64,000 nt of DNA. Source: a virus. The stretch is taken from the IMG/VR virus record IMGVR_UViG_3300008111_001025, positions 62,001-126,000 of that record. The stretch is one strand, 5' to 3'. Position 1 is the stretch's first letter. Each line of letters starts with the position of its first letter. Below the pieces are notes generated by a model. That model was not told the origin of the DNA, did no database searches, and saw only the letters and a program-made list of their open reading frames with translations. Shown piece after piece: positions 11,191 through 20,245 of the stretch. The translations under genes were made by a program, and so were the position numbers.

Positions 11191-13073
11191 TGAGTTACAG
11201 ACTTAATAAAACCAACGGCGAACTACTAATAGAGTTAGTAGACGGACAAATTGATGCTACTTCAACGGATATAGTTTTAGTAGGAAGAAATTATAAAGGC
11301 TTTGGTGAATTTTTAAACGAAAACTATATTAAGCTTCTTGAAAATTTTGCAAAGACAAGTGCTCCAGGCAAGCCTTTAACTGGACAACTGTGGTATGATA
11401 CCGCAGAAGAACGACTAAAGATTTACAACGGAGAAACATTTAAGGCTGCAGGCGGACCAGTAGTAAGTAATGTAAGACCTAATCTAGTAGTTGGTGACTT
11501 ATGGATTGATAGTGAAAATAACAAGTTGTATTTTTTCGATGGTTCGGATCTAGTATTAGTAGGCCCTAATTATGACGCAGCACAGGGAAGAACAGGATTT
11601 GAAGCAGTTACTATTTTAGATAGAAATAGTCAAGACCAAACAGTATTATTCATGTATGTTGCTGGCCAATTAACTGGAATCATATCTAGAACTACATTTG
11701 TTCCTCTAATCAATATTGTTGGATATCCATTAAACCCGGATGACCTAAGTACACCTCGACGACAAATTGTTAAACAGGGTCTTAATCCTGTAAATTTAGA
11801 TTTTTGGTTTAGAGGAACATCACAGAGTACACGATCTCTAATCAGTGATGCTGGCGAAGAATTTACTGAAGCCAACTTCATGAAAACAGACAGAAATACT
11901 ACAACTACTGGTAATATTAAAATTAGAAATAGTGGTGGTTTAAGTATTGGTGTTAGTGATACAGAATTTCTTGTTTTAAAAATTGCAAGCGAAATAAGCA
12001 CTATTGAAACTCAACGATCTAATAAAGATTTTACAATTAGAACACGTCGAGGAAACTCTTTTGATAATGCGTTATATATTGATGCTACAAATAAACGTGC
12101 CGGCATTTGGACAGTAACTCCGTCAACTGATCTTGACATAAACGGAAGCACTAGAATTACTGGAGATCTTGAAGTTGAAGGTAATTTTACAGTTAAAGGT
12201 GAAACTTTATTTTTAGATGTATCTAATTTAAGAATTGAAGATAAAACAATTGAACTAGCTTCTACATCTGACAGCACATTACTTACTCCTGAAGCAGCCG
12301 ACGGCGCTGGAATTATTGTAAGAATGCAAGGTGATAGTAAAACATTAACTTGGGAATATGAGACTGGCGCTTGGACATTTAGTGAAGATCTTAATTTAGT
12401 AGCCGGAAAATCTTATAAAATAGGTAATGTTACTAAATTATCAACAAACAGATTAGATGATAGCATTTTATATGCTGAAGGATTAATTAGTATTGGTACT
12501 TTAGTAGAATTAAATGTTGACAATTTTAATTTTAACGGTTCTAATATGGTAGTATCGGGCCCACTAGGAATTTCGTCAACGGGCACAATAGTCATAAACA
12601 ATCAAAATATTACAGGAGTGTTAGATCCAACTACTAACTTTGACGTAGCAAATAAACGCTATGTAGATCAAACAGTTGCATCAGAACCTCTTGTAATGAG
12701 TTTAGACTTAACAGGGTTATCAAATCCTAATGCATCTTTTGCATCAGATGGTCCTTATAATGATGTTATTGGGATTCTCAATTTTATGTATCCTGCAATA
12801 GAAAAACAACCAGGAACAATTGCTAGAGTTTATTGTATTTCTTATACAGGAACAACAGTTTCAGGGATCGATGTTACAGCAGCATCTAATAAATCTTATG
12901 TTTCAGTCTATATAGATCCTGATGACAGTACTACTCCACAGCTAGAAAGCGTATTGCAGGATATTAACTTTGCTACAGTTTCGGGTATTGCAAATCTAAG
13001 TCCAAGCAGAGCAACTATGGAATTTACAGTAAACAGCGGAGTTTGGCAATGGGTTCGTACAAACCCACTATAA
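11190..13073 (+). CDS. Tail fiber-like structural protein, shared N-terminal module (627 aa)
   Basis: Residues 1-140 match the preceding and following genes: VDGQID, LLENFAK, GQLWYD, GDLWID, LVGP. The middle has the fiber-repeat segment with DINGSTRITGDLEVEGNFTV (near nt 12130-12200) and a DLRIEDKTIELAS-like stretch typical of phage fiber shafts. The C-terminus has no collar domain and no peptidase motif, and ends in a beta-rich segment. It starts directly at the stop of the upstream gene. It is likely a second fiber component built on the same attachment module. An origin of this trio by duplication followed by divergence of the distal parts is inferred. Confidence 0.82.
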   Translation: MSYRLNKTNGELLIELVDGQIDATSTDIVLVGRNYKGFGEFLNENYIKLLENFAKTSAPGKPLTGQLWYDTAEERLKIYNGETFKAAGGPVVSNVRPNLVVGDLWIDSENNKLYFFDGSDLVLVGPNYDAAQGRTGFEAVTILDRNSQDQTVLFMYVAGQLTGIISRTTFVPLINIVGYPLNPDDLSTPRRQIVKQGLNPVNLDFWFRGTSQSTRSLISDAGEEFTEANFMKTDRNTTTTGNIKIRNSGGLSIGVSDTEFLVLKIASEISTIETQRSNKDFTIRTRRGNSFDNALYIDATNKRAGIWTVTPSTDLDINGSTRITGDLEVEGNFTVKGETLFLDVSNLRIEDKTIELASTSDSTLLTPEAADGAGIIVRMQGDSKTLTWEYETGAWTFSEDLNLVAGKSYKIGNVTKLSTNRLDDSILYAEGLISIGTLVELNVDNFNFNGSNMVVSGPLGISSTGTIVINNQNITGVLDPTTNFDVANKRYVDQTVASEPLVMSLDLTGLSNPNASFASDGPYNDVIGILNFMYPAIEKQPGTIARVYCISYTGTTVSGIDVTAASNKSYVSVYIDPDDSTTPQLESVLQDINFATVSGIANLSPSRATMEFTVNSGVWQWVRTNPL

Positions 13074-13075
13074 TG

Positions 13076-13083
13076 GATAAATA
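13076..13083 (+). promoter_or_regulatory. T4-type late promoter octamer (GATAAATA)
   Basis: GATAAATA lies between the stop at 13073 and the ATG at 13110, with 26 bp between motif and ATG. Its sequence matches the octamers at 8475 and 47467. It is a one-mismatch match to the T4 late consensus and is placed in the only gap between the second and third fiber genes. Confidence 0.5.
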
Positions 13084-13109
13084 CTACATCGCTTTAGGGG
13101 TTAAACATA

Positions 13110-14612
13110 ATGGCATATACAATTGATAGATATAATAAAGGTCAACTAACCGTAATTGAAGACGGTACTATTGATCAAAGCACCGACTTAAAATTAGTAG
13201 GTAAGAATTATGCAGGTTACGGTGAAATACAAAACGAAAACTTTGTATTTTTACTTGAAAACTTTTCAGGAACAAATGCGCCTCCTAGAGCAGTAAGCGG
13301 ACAGCTTTGGTTTGACAGTGCAAATAGCAAACTTAAATTTTATGACGGATTCCAGTGGAGAACCACAGGCGGTGCTGAAGTAAGTAGTAATGTTCCAACC
13401 GGTCTAAAGCGAGGCGATTTTTGGTGGGATACAGCTAATGAACAGTTGTATACATACAACGGTATTGATTTTGTACTTATTGGACCACAAAGTGCAGGAT
13501 CAGGACAAACACAGATTGTAAGTCGTACAGTTAGAGATACCGGTGGTGGATCAAGAGGCATTATTACAGCAGTTGTTAATGATGAAGTTATTTTTGTCAT
13601 AAGCAATCAAGATTTTACTATTGACACTAGTGATGTTGCTAGTAACATTTCTGGATTTGACAGAATCAAACAAGGTATTACATTAAAGAATACGTTAAAT
13701 AGCTCAGGCGGAGTTACATCAGGCGATTGGAGATTCTGGGGAACTGCATCTAACACTGAAAAATTAGGTGGTCAACCTGCGGCTAATTATGTTCGATCTG
13801 ACAATCCAACATTTAACTCTTTAGCATCTTTTAGAGATGCAGGTATATTAGTAGGTGATTCTGGAGATTTTAGAATCAGTGTTGAATCAACAACTACTAA
13901 TGCTATAATTGCAAACGAAGTTGGTAATCAAATTGTTTTTAAAGCAAAGGATCTTTTAGGCAACATCAAAAATCCAATGCGTATATTTGCTGATAATATT
14001 ATACCAGGATTTGTTGCAGGTACTGAATTTACTCCAAATCCAACTAGATTAGGTTCAACAATTGGTACAGCTGATTATCCTTGGCTAAACATATATGCAG
14101 ACACATTTACAGGTTTAGCTCAACGTGCTAGTGCTCTTGTAGTAGCAGGCGAAAATAGACTTGGTTCATTAACAGCAACACCTAACACTGTTGCTATTAG
14201 AAATAATGATGGAGATATTTTTGCAAATGTATTTCAAGGAGTTGCAGCTGAAGCACGATATGCTGACTTAGCAGAAAAATATACAACTGATCAAGAACAT
14301 ATTCCAGGAACTATTATGATGGTATGTGAACATCCAGATCATGAGTTAGAAGCATGTCAAAGCACTGGCTTTCCTGTAGGTGTTGTGTCAACAGCGCCAG
14401 CATTTACAATGAATGCCGAAGCTGATGGTCAAGCCATTGCTCTAAAAGGCAGAGTTCCAGTAAGAATTATAGGCGCTGTTAAAAAGGGTGATATAATATA
14501 TGCAGGAGACCACGGCGTAGGATCATTATCAGGCCCTTATAAAATTGGTGTAGCATTAGAAAGTAATTCTTTAGAAAATGAAAAATTAATCGAGTGTGTA
14601 CTAGTATTATAA
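13110..14612 (+). CDS. Tail fiber-like protein with DLAEKY-type C-terminal domain (500 aa)
   Basis: The N-terminal ~140 residues carry the third copy of the shared fiber module (EDGTID, LLENFSG, GQLWFD, GDFWWD, LIGP). The C-terminal ~120 residues (nt ~14250-14612) read ARYADLAEKY, then PGTIMMV, FPVGVVST, a KGRVPVRIIGAV strand and KKGDIIYAGDHG. This C-terminal domain is common at the ends of T4-like marine phage fibers and resembles Peptidase_G2-type domains that assist fiber folding and can self-cleave. I see no residue that proves cleavage here. A GATAAATA octamer precedes it by 26 bp. It is probably a fiber subunit with its own trimerisation or maturation domain. Confidence 0.83.
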   Translation: MAYTIDRYNKGQLTVIEDGTIDQSTDLKLVGKNYAGYGEIQNENFVFLLENFSGTNAPPRAVSGQLWFDSANSKLKFYDGFQWRTTGGAEVSSNVPTGLKRGDFWWDTANEQLYTYNGIDFVLIGPQSAGSGQTQIVSRTVRDTGGGSRGIITAVVNDEVIFVISNQDFTIDTSDVASNISGFDRIKQGITLKNTLNSSGGVTSGDWRFWGTASNTEKLGGQPAANYVRSDNPTFNSLASFRDAGILVGDSGDFRISVESTTTNAIIANEVGNQIVFKAKDLLGNIKNPMRIFADNIIPGFVAGTEFTPNPTRLGSTIGTADYPWLNIYADTFTGLAQRASALVVAGENRLGSLTATPNTVAIRNNDGDIFANVFQGVAAEARYADLAEKYTTDQEHIPGTIMMVCEHPDHELEACQSTGFPVGVVSTAPAFTMNAEADGQAIALKGRVPVRIIGAVKKGDIIYAGDHGVGSLSGPYKIGVALESNSLENEKLIECVLVL

Positions 14613-14615
14613 ATA
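14608..14615 (+). promoter_or_regulatory. T4-type late promoter octamer (TATAAATA, exact consensus)
   Basis: An exact TATAAATA overlaps the stop codon at 14610-14612 and lies 24 bp before the ATG at 14640, followed by an AGGA element near 14630. This is the best late-promoter match in the structural region. Confidence 0.6.
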
Positions 14616-14639
14616 TAGTAGTATTTAATAGGAAATAAC

Positions 14640-15545
14640 ATGTCAGTAACAGTCGGCTCAAAGATTACAGCAGCAAATTATAATACCTTACAAAGTAGGG
14701 TTGCCAACATATTGGGGCAAGGCTTTGATCAATCTGGATACGGACAGTCATTAGTTAGTAGTTTAGTTGATGCTGAGACGTTAATAACAGCTGAACATAT
14801 GGAATTATTAAGAACTGATCTTAATAGAATTTGTGTACATCAAACTGGTAGTCTCTCAAATCTTTCAGAATTAGATTCTGGCGACAAAATTAGTGCTAAC
14901 GCAGTAAATGGTGATCCAACTAAAGGTTTTAACGCTTATGTTTCACTAATGAATGTTCTTGAACCAAATGCTCAAATAGTAGATCCTACACAAGTTACAA
15001 TAGAAACAGCTATTACAAGTGTTAGATATAGTCCATGGAACGGTCAGCCAGTACATTCTTTTACAGTAACTTGGAATAGCCAAGATCAGCGTAGAGCATT
15101 TTTTAACGCTGGCGGCGAAATACACGTATCTGCTGAAATTGCTGGAGATACAACATCAAAAGGCTTAGATTGGAATGCCATGCTTCAAAACATGGGTACT
15201 ATTAAATTTGGCAAAAATGCTACAACTAAAACAGGTAGTGGCGGAACAGCTTATTCAATTGGAAATTACCAAATAACATCTTCTTATCAAAGAATTTTTG
15301 AAAGAAATGGACAACTTAGCACTTATGCCGAAAACAGATACTACGTGTCAGCAAAAGAAATAAGTACTAGAGCGATCCAGTTTAGAATAGAATTTTTAGA
15401 TGCTGATAGCGGAGATCCAGGAAACGACGAATCAGTCTTTGGAACACTTACTAGTTTAGTTAAACAACTCCGTCCAACCGGAAGTTACGTATCAATTACA
15501 TCTCCATCATATTCTAATCAAGTTGATCTCGCCAGCGGCGCTTAA
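14640..15545 (+). CDS. Putative virion structural protein, paralogue of next gene (301 aa)
   Basis: No known enzymatic domain. The N-terminus (SKITAANYNTLQSRVANILGQG, GYGQSLVS) and C-terminus (AENRYYVSAKE, DADSGDPGNDE, RPTGSYVSI) align with the next gene, so the two are paralogues. The middle contains RRAFFNAGGEIHVSAEI and LDWNAMLQNMGTIKFGKN, which recur in the neighbour as RRHFFNTGGEIRISG and SDWAVMLQNMGAVVLGKN. It follows an exact TATAAATA octamer, so late expression as a virion protein is likely. The precise part of the particle is unknown; tail or fiber location is inferred from neighbours. Confidence 0.78.
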   Translation: MSVTVGSKITAANYNTLQSRVANILGQGFDQSGYGQSLVSSLVDAETLITAEHMELLRTDLNRICVHQTGSLSNLSELDSGDKISANAVNGDPTKGFNAYVSLMNVLEPNAQIVDPTQVTIETAITSVRYSPWNGQPVHSFTVTWNSQDQRRAFFNAGGEIHVSAEIAGDTTSKGLDWNAMLQNMGTIKFGKNATTKTGSGGTAYSIGNYQITSSYQRIFERNGQLSTYAENRYYVSAKEISTRAIQFRIEFLDADSGDPGNDESVFGTLTSLVKQLRPTGSYVSITSPSYSNQVDLASGA

Positions 15546-15557
15546 CAAGGTTAAACT

Positions 15558-16670
15558 ATGACAGTAAGTATTGGTAATGTAGCACAAAACACAGACTATA
15601 ATAATTTAGTTTCTGAGATAAGAAATATCTTAGGCAACGGTGTTGGTGCAGCAGGGTACGGTCAATTAATTTCTAACTTAACAACAGTAACTGGAAGTTC
15701 TACAAAAGATATAGCCATTACAGAATGGAACAATCTTAGAACACAAATTAATAGAATTTCTAGACATCAGCAAAATACTGATCAAAGTATTGGTGCTCTT
15801 ACTACCGGTAGAATTATTGGTGCAGATGAATCAGGTACTAGTGTAACACGGGTAGATACTGGTGGAACCATAACATTTACTCATAATAGTTCTGACACTA
15901 CTATGGGAGTTAACGATTTTATTACAGCCGTTGCAAACGTAAAAACTATATCTGATGCAGTCACTCCTACAGTTCATCCTATACAAAATACATTAACAAA
16001 TACTAGGGTATTTGCATCGAGTACACGTACTGCATCATGGGGCGGCGCTGGACAGCTACAAACAGTAAATTGTATATTTGAAATAGTTTTTGAAGGCGGG
16101 TATCAAGTTTCTGATTCTACTACCGGTGCTACAGTCACAGCAACTGGAGCAGATCATAGAAGACACTTTTTTAATACAGGCGGCGAAATAAGAATTTCAG
16201 GCGCAAATACTAGTACTAGTCAAGTTAAAGGGTCAGACTGGGCAGTGATGCTTCAAAATATGGGAGCAGTAGTACTTGGTAAAAATAAGACTACTGTGAC
16301 TGGCACAGGAAGAGCAAGAGACGGCGTTACTGATGTTAACCTAGATGGTATTGTTGATAGTAGCATAGGAAATTTTCAATTAACAACAAGTTATCAATTA
16401 ATTTTTCAACGTAATGGCGGCGGGGAAAGTGCAAACTATGCTGAAAATACCATTACAATGTATGCACGACGAAACCTTACTGGCGACATTATTACTATAT
16501 CAATTGAATTAACTGATAACGATTTAGGCGACCAAACAGGTACAGGGCCAGGAGTTGACGAGCCAGTTGACGGTACATTACAGATTGGGTTAGATCTAAG
16601 ACGAGCCACTGGCAGTTTTGTTTCAGTCCCTACTCCTGTAGCAATAGTAGCAGACGAATTATTCACATAA
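15558..16670 (+). CDS. Putative virion structural protein, paralogue of preceding gene (370 aa)
   Basis: Aligned with the preceding 301-residue protein at both ends (NTDYNNLVSEIRNILGNG, AAGYGQLIS; RATGSFVSVPTP) and across the FFNTGGEIRISG and MLQNMG segments. It is about 70 residues longer, with insertions such as GRARDGVTDVNLDGIVDS that contain a short Asp-rich, calcium-loop-like stretch (DVNLDGIVD). Start ATG 12 bp after the upstream stop. It is the last gene of the plus-strand structural block; the next gene has its own sigma70-type promoter. Function inferred from paralogy and position. Confidence 0.78.
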   Translation: MTVSIGNVAQNTDYNNLVSEIRNILGNGVGAAGYGQLISNLTTVTGSSTKDIAITEWNNLRTQINRISRHQQNTDQSIGALTTGRIIGADESGTSVTRVDTGGTITFTHNSSDTTMGVNDFITAVANVKTISDAVTPTVHPIQNTLTNTRVFASSTRTASWGGAGQLQTVNCIFEIVFEGGYQVSDSTTGATVTATGADHRRHFFNTGGEIRISGANTSTSQVKGSDWAVMLQNMGAVVLGKNKTTVTGTGRARDGVTDVNLDGIVDSSIGNFQLTTSYQLIFQRNGGGESANYAENTITMYARRNLTGDIITISIELTDNDLGDQTGTGPGVDEPVDGTLQIGLDLRRATGSFVSVPTPVAIVADELFT

Positions 16671-16673
16671 TCA

Positions 16674-16702
16674 TTGACATCCTGCACATTTTGTTATATA
16701 AT
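16674..16702 (+). promoter_or_regulatory. Perfect consensus sigma70 promoter (TTGACA-17-TATAAT)
   Basis: TTGACA at 16674-16679 and TATAAT at 16697-16702 are separated by exactly 17 bp. Transcription would start near 16709. An AGGAGG ribosome-binding site at 16710-16715 is followed by 5 nt and the ATG at 16721. It lies immediately after the last structural gene and heads the enzyme island, so early transcription by host RNA polymerase is expected, in contrast to the late octamers upstream. Confidence 0.85.
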
Positions 16703-16720
16703 AGTGTGTAGGAGGTCTCA

Positions 16721-17068
16721 ATGGACGATCGTTTAGAAAAAGCACTTGAATTTTCAAATTTTATGACTACGCTGAATAATCAGCGCAGAGTCATTCGTGA
16801 ACAATTTTTAGAAAATTGTATACATTATCTTAATGGCGGTAAATTTTCAGTTACTAGAGAACTGATCAATTTTTGCAGTTTAATGCAAAGTCGAGGTCAC
16901 GCTAATATTGTTCTTATAGATGACAACGATGCTCCGGTTGAAGTATCTGATCTAGAAAAATTTTTAGATGACATAACTGACATTTATTTTACTAACTCAA
17001 ATGAATACCTTAATAAGTACAACGAAATCAAAAAAAATAGAACAGTAAAGGGACTTGTTAATTTATGA
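16721..17068 (+). CDS. Conserved-looking small phage protein (115 aa), function unknown
   Basis: A soluble, charged, largely helical protein with no motif I recognise. It contains EQFLENCIHYLNGGKF and a C-terminal LEKFLDDITDIYFTNSNEYLNKY segment. It has the strongest expression signals in the window: a consensus sigma70 promoter and an AGGAGG Shine-Dalgarno 5 nt before the ATG. Its last codons overlap the next gene by an ATGA junction, so it is translationally coupled to the glycosyltransferase-like genes that follow. It could be an early regulatory or structural accessory protein; I do not assign a function. Confidence 0.75.
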   Translation: MDDRLEKALEFSNFMTTLNNQRRVIREQFLENCIHYLNGGKFSVTRELINFCSLMQSRGHANIVLIDDNDAPVEVSDLEKFLDDITDIYFTNSNEYLNKYNEIKKNRTVKGLVNL

Positions 17069-17925
17069 CGAGGGGAGTATTACTGTTTGCTCTTAATAAT
17101 TCTACAATTGATTATATTAAACAAGCAATCTATTGTGCAAAAAAAATTAAGAAACATTTAGGCATTCCTGTAGCTCTTGCAACAGATAATCCTGACTATC
17201 TAAAAAGTCAATTTCCGTATTATGAAAAATACATACAACATATAATCCCGTTAGATTTTTATACAACCACTCAAACTCGAAGGTTTCGTGACGGTACAAT
17301 GAGCAAGCGTGATCTAGAATGGAAGAATCATAATAGATCAAGTGCATACAATATAACGCCGTTTGACGAAACTATTGTTATGGATACTGATTTTATCATA
17401 GGTAACAATTTGCTTTTAAATTGTTTTGGTACCGACGAAGAGTTTTTCATATATAGAAATGTTGAAGATTTAAATCAAGATAGGCCTGACGGTCACGAAT
17501 TTAATAAAATTAGTGACAGAAGTATTGATATGTATTGGGCTACTGTTTTTTATTTTAAAAAAACAGAGTTTATGCAAAGTTTTTTTGAATTACTAGATCA
17601 CATTAAAGAAAATTGGCATTTCTATAGATTAATATATCAAATTCCGTTTAAATTGTTTCGTAATGATTATACGTTTAGTATAGCAATTCATATGCTAAAT
17701 GGGTTTCAGCGTACTAGCTGGCCTAAAGCATTACCTGGAAAATTATGGTTTACTACTGACGCTGACGTATTAATAAAAATGGAAGATGAGAGTTATACAT
17801 TTTTATTAGATAAAAAAGAGTGGGTAGGGCATTATACCGCCGGATACATTAAAGATACTAATATTCATATCATGAATAAGTTTAGCCTTAATCGTGCAAT
17901 AGATGAGGCCTTGACAAATGAATAA
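17065..17925 (+). CDS. GT-A-fold glycosyltransferase-like protein (286 aa)
   Basis: The N-terminal RGVLLFALNN and TIDYIKQAIYCAKKIKKHL segment followed by VALATDN resembles nucleotide-sugar transferases. A DTD motif at residues 107-109 (TIVMDTDF) fits the metal-binding DxD of GT-A enzymes. The next gene is a clear paralogue with the same order of motifs (NN.TxDYxKQA, PYDETIVLEADM). The start ATG overlaps the upstream stop as ATGA. No membrane segment is seen, so a cytoplasmic enzyme moving a sugar from an NDP-sugar to an unknown acceptor is likely. Family number is not assigned. Confidence 0.68.
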   Translation: MTRGVLLFALNNSTIDYIKQAIYCAKKIKKHLGIPVALATDNPDYLKSQFPYYEKYIQHIIPLDFYTTTQTRRFRDGTMSKRDLEWKNHNRSSAYNITPFDETIVMDTDFIIGNNLLLNCFGTDEEFFIYRNVEDLNQDRPDGHEFNKISDRSIDMYWATVFYFKKTEFMQSFFELLDHIKENWHFYRLIYQIPFKLFRNDYTFSIAIHMLNGFQRTSWPKALPGKLWFTTDADVLIKMEDESYTFLLDKKEWVGHYTAGYIKDTNIHIMNKFSLNRAIDEALTNE

Positions 17926-18739
17926 AGGATTTTGTTTACTTGCACAAAATAATGAAACTACTGATTATGTAAAACAGGCATATGCTTTAGCATTGAGTCT
18001 TCACAAGTATAACAAAGATCAAAAAATTTCGTTAATTACAAACGACACAGTTCCAACAGAATACAAAAATGTCTTTGATCAAATACTTCCAATTCCGTGG
18101 GACGATAGTGCAAAAGATGCACAATGGAAAATACAGAATCGTTGGAAGGTATATCATGCTAGTCCCTACGACGAAACAATTGTCTTAGAAGCAGACATGT
18201 TAATACTAACTGACATTACACATTGGTGGCAAGAACTAGGCAAGCGAGATTTATTTTTTGTAAGTAATGTCCGCACATATCGAGACGAATTAGTAACTTC
18301 TGCTTATTATAGAAAAACTTTTATTGCTAATAAACTTCCTAATCTTTATAGTGCCTGTCATTATTTTAAAAAGGGAGATGTTGCTAAGGAGTTTTATAAT
18401 CTAGTTGAAATGATTACAAATAATTGGCAATTATTCTATGGTAAATTTGCGTCAGAAGAATATCAAAAATGGTGTTCAATGGATGTTAGCTGTGCTCTTG
18501 CAAGTAAAATATTAGGTAACGAAACAGAAATAACTGATCCTAATAGTTTTATTACCTTTACGCATATGAAACCTCATGTGCAAGGATGGAGACAAACTCC
18601 AGAGCAATGGACTAAAGTTATTGGAAAATATTATAGACCTGATGGTACATTAATTCTGGGTAATTATGTTCAAAAAGGTTTATTACATTATGTGGAAGAC
18701 GAGTTTCTAACAGATAATATTATTGAGAAATTAATATAA
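17918..18739 (+). CDS. GT-A-fold glycosyltransferase-like protein, paralogue of preceding (273 aa)
   Basis: It shares with the preceding protein the NxxTDYVKQAYALALSLHKYNKD start, an LITND strand and the PYDETIVLEADM segment, where EAD at 91-93 replaces the DTD of the paralogue. Starts 8 bp inside the end of the previous gene. A C-terminal HMKPHVQGW segment could contribute to the active site. The pair probably adds two sugars or acts on related acceptors. The change from DxD to ExD may alter metal binding. Substrates cannot be read from sequence. Confidence 0.65.
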   Translation: MNKGFCLLAQNNETTDYVKQAYALALSLHKYNKDQKISLITNDTVPTEYKNVFDQILPIPWDDSAKDAQWKIQNRWKVYHASPYDETIVLEADMLILTDITHWWQELGKRDLFFVSNVRTYRDELVTSAYYRKTFIANKLPNLYSACHYFKKGDVAKEFYNLVEMITNNWQLFYGKFASEEYQKWCSMDVSCALASKILGNETEITDPNSFITFTHMKPHVQGWRQTPEQWTKVIGKYYRPDGTLILGNYVQKGLLHYVEDEFLTDNIIEKLI

Positions 18740-18752
18740 AAGGAAAATAATA

Positions 18753-19670
18753 ATGAAAATTTTAATGACTGGAACAAGCGGCTTTATAGGTCAACATTTA
18801 GAACCGTTGTTAAAAGAACAACACGAGATTTATTCTTTAAAAAGCGACTTACTAGATTTTGATGCAGTTACAAAAGAAGTTTTAGACTTTCAGCCTGACA
18901 TTATTGTACACCTTGCCGCACGTACAGAAGTAGAAAAAAGTTTTTACGAACAAATAACATTTAGTCAAATTAATTATGTAGGTAGTGTCAATTTAATTGA
19001 AACTGCAACAAAAATTCCTAATCTTAAAAACTTCGTGTTTGCAAGTACTATGGAAGTGTATGGTTGGCAACCTATTAGTGATATTGTCCAATCTGGTAGA
19101 GTTCCGGAAATATTTGAAGCTTTTGACGAAAACACACCGCCCAATCCTAATGCGCCTTATGCTGTGGCTAAGTATGGAGTTGAAAAATATTTAGAATATG
19201 CACATCGTTGTTTAGAACTACCATTTACTGCTATTAGACAAACAAACTGTTATGGCCGCAAGGATAATGAATTTTTTGTTACTGAACAAATTATTAGTCA
19301 GATGCTGGCTAATCCGTATGAAGCAGAGTTTGGATATGCAGAGCCATATCGTAACTTTATCTTTATCGATGACATGCTAAGTGCTTGGACTACTATTATC
19401 AATAATCCTGCACTAGTAAACACAGGAAAAATCTTAACTATTGGTCCAGATAATCCAATTAAGATTAGAGAATATGCAACTATAATTGCAAAGAAACTTA
19501 ATTGGGATGGTAAAATACATTGGCATCGCAAACTACACCGTCCAGGAGAAATTTATTGGTTGAATAGTAATCATAATTTACTTACCAAGCTAACCGGGTG
19601 GACACCTAAAGTAAGTTTAAGTGACGGTCTTGACAAAACTATTGAAATTTGGAAAGAAAAATTAAAATGA
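18753..19670 (+). CDS. NAD(P)-dependent nucleotide-sugar epimerase/dehydratase (extended SDR, 305 aa)
   Basis: A Rossmann glycine motif GTSGFIG at residues 7-13, an HLAA segment near 53-56, the STMEVYG strand at 98-104 that supplies the active-site Ser/Thr, and a YxxxK pair (Y136, K140) identify an extended SDR. The length of 305 residues is normal for UDP-sugar 4-epimerases and dTDP- or GDP-sugar dehydratases. A HRPGE-type C-terminal segment is present. It would rearrange a nucleotide sugar used by the neighbouring glycosyltransferases. The exact substrate is not determined. It has an AAAGGA ribosome-binding site upstream. Confidence 0.9.
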   Translation: MKILMTGTSGFIGQHLEPLLKEQHEIYSLKSDLLDFDAVTKEVLDFQPDIIVHLAARTEVEKSFYEQITFSQINYVGSVNLIETATKIPNLKNFVFASTMEVYGWQPISDIVQSGRVPEIFEAFDENTPPNPNAPYAVAKYGVEKYLEYAHRCLELPFTAIRQTNCYGRKDNEFFVTEQIISQMLANPYEAEFGYAEPYRNFIFIDDMLSAWTTIINNPALVNTGKILTIGPDNPIKIREYATIIAKKLNWDGKIHWHRKLHRPGEIYWLNSNHNLLTKLTGWTPKVSLSDGLDKTIEIWKEKLK

Positions 19671-20245
19671 AATGGTATTTTAATTTTAAAGATCCTGGAG
19701 GCGAGATATGGAAAATAACCAATGAGCTTGACGAGTCAACTCCGTATATAGAAGTAGAAGCCGAACTTTATAAAGAGTTTTCAACTGAACAAAAGCGAAT
19801 GCAAGACTACATTATTGTTCCTACTGGCAAGACAGATTTAAAATATGAATTGCAATTGAAACATCAAGATCTATTAACATTTGACGTAGATACAAGCGTT
19901 CATCAAATTCAAAAAGTTGATAATGTTAATACTAATAATGCAGTTGTAATCGAACAAGATGTTAAACAGGGAGTTTGGACAATCAGTATGACCGAACAAC
20001 TACGAGCGTTATTAACTCAGACTGCATATTATAAAGATAAAACTCAGCTGATATATGTTACTGATCAAGACGACCCAAATATTTTACTAGACACAATAGA
20101 AGTAAAGTTGTATAATATACTATTCGATAAATCGTTTGTGCTGCCTAATCAATTAGTAAAAGTTGCTCAACGATTAAATGTAAGTTTGTATTGTGGTAAG
20201 ATATTTGAAAATTATTATCATTTGGTAAAAAATTATGAAAATTAA
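19667..20245 (+). CDS. Uncharacterised protein in glycan operon (192 aa)
   Basis: Start chosen at ATG 19667, which overlaps the epimerase stop as ATGA; an upstream in-frame start at 19649 would add six residues inside the epimerase gene. The N-terminus reads MKWYFNFKDPGGEIWKI. There are no catalytic motifs that I recognise, and no signal peptide or membrane segment. The last 11 bp overlap the next glycosyltransferase-like gene. The tight coupling suggests a role in the same pathway, but none is assigned. Confidence 0.7.
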   Translation: MKWYFNFKDPGGEIWKITNELDESTPYIEVEAELYKEFSTEQKRMQDYIIVPTGKTDLKYELQLKHQDLLTFDVDTSVHQIQKVDNVNTNNAVVIEQDVKQGVWTISMTEQLRALLTQTAYYKDKTQLIYVTDQDDPNILLDTIEVKLYNILFDKSFVLPNQLVKVAQRLNVSLYCGKIFENYYHLVKNYEN

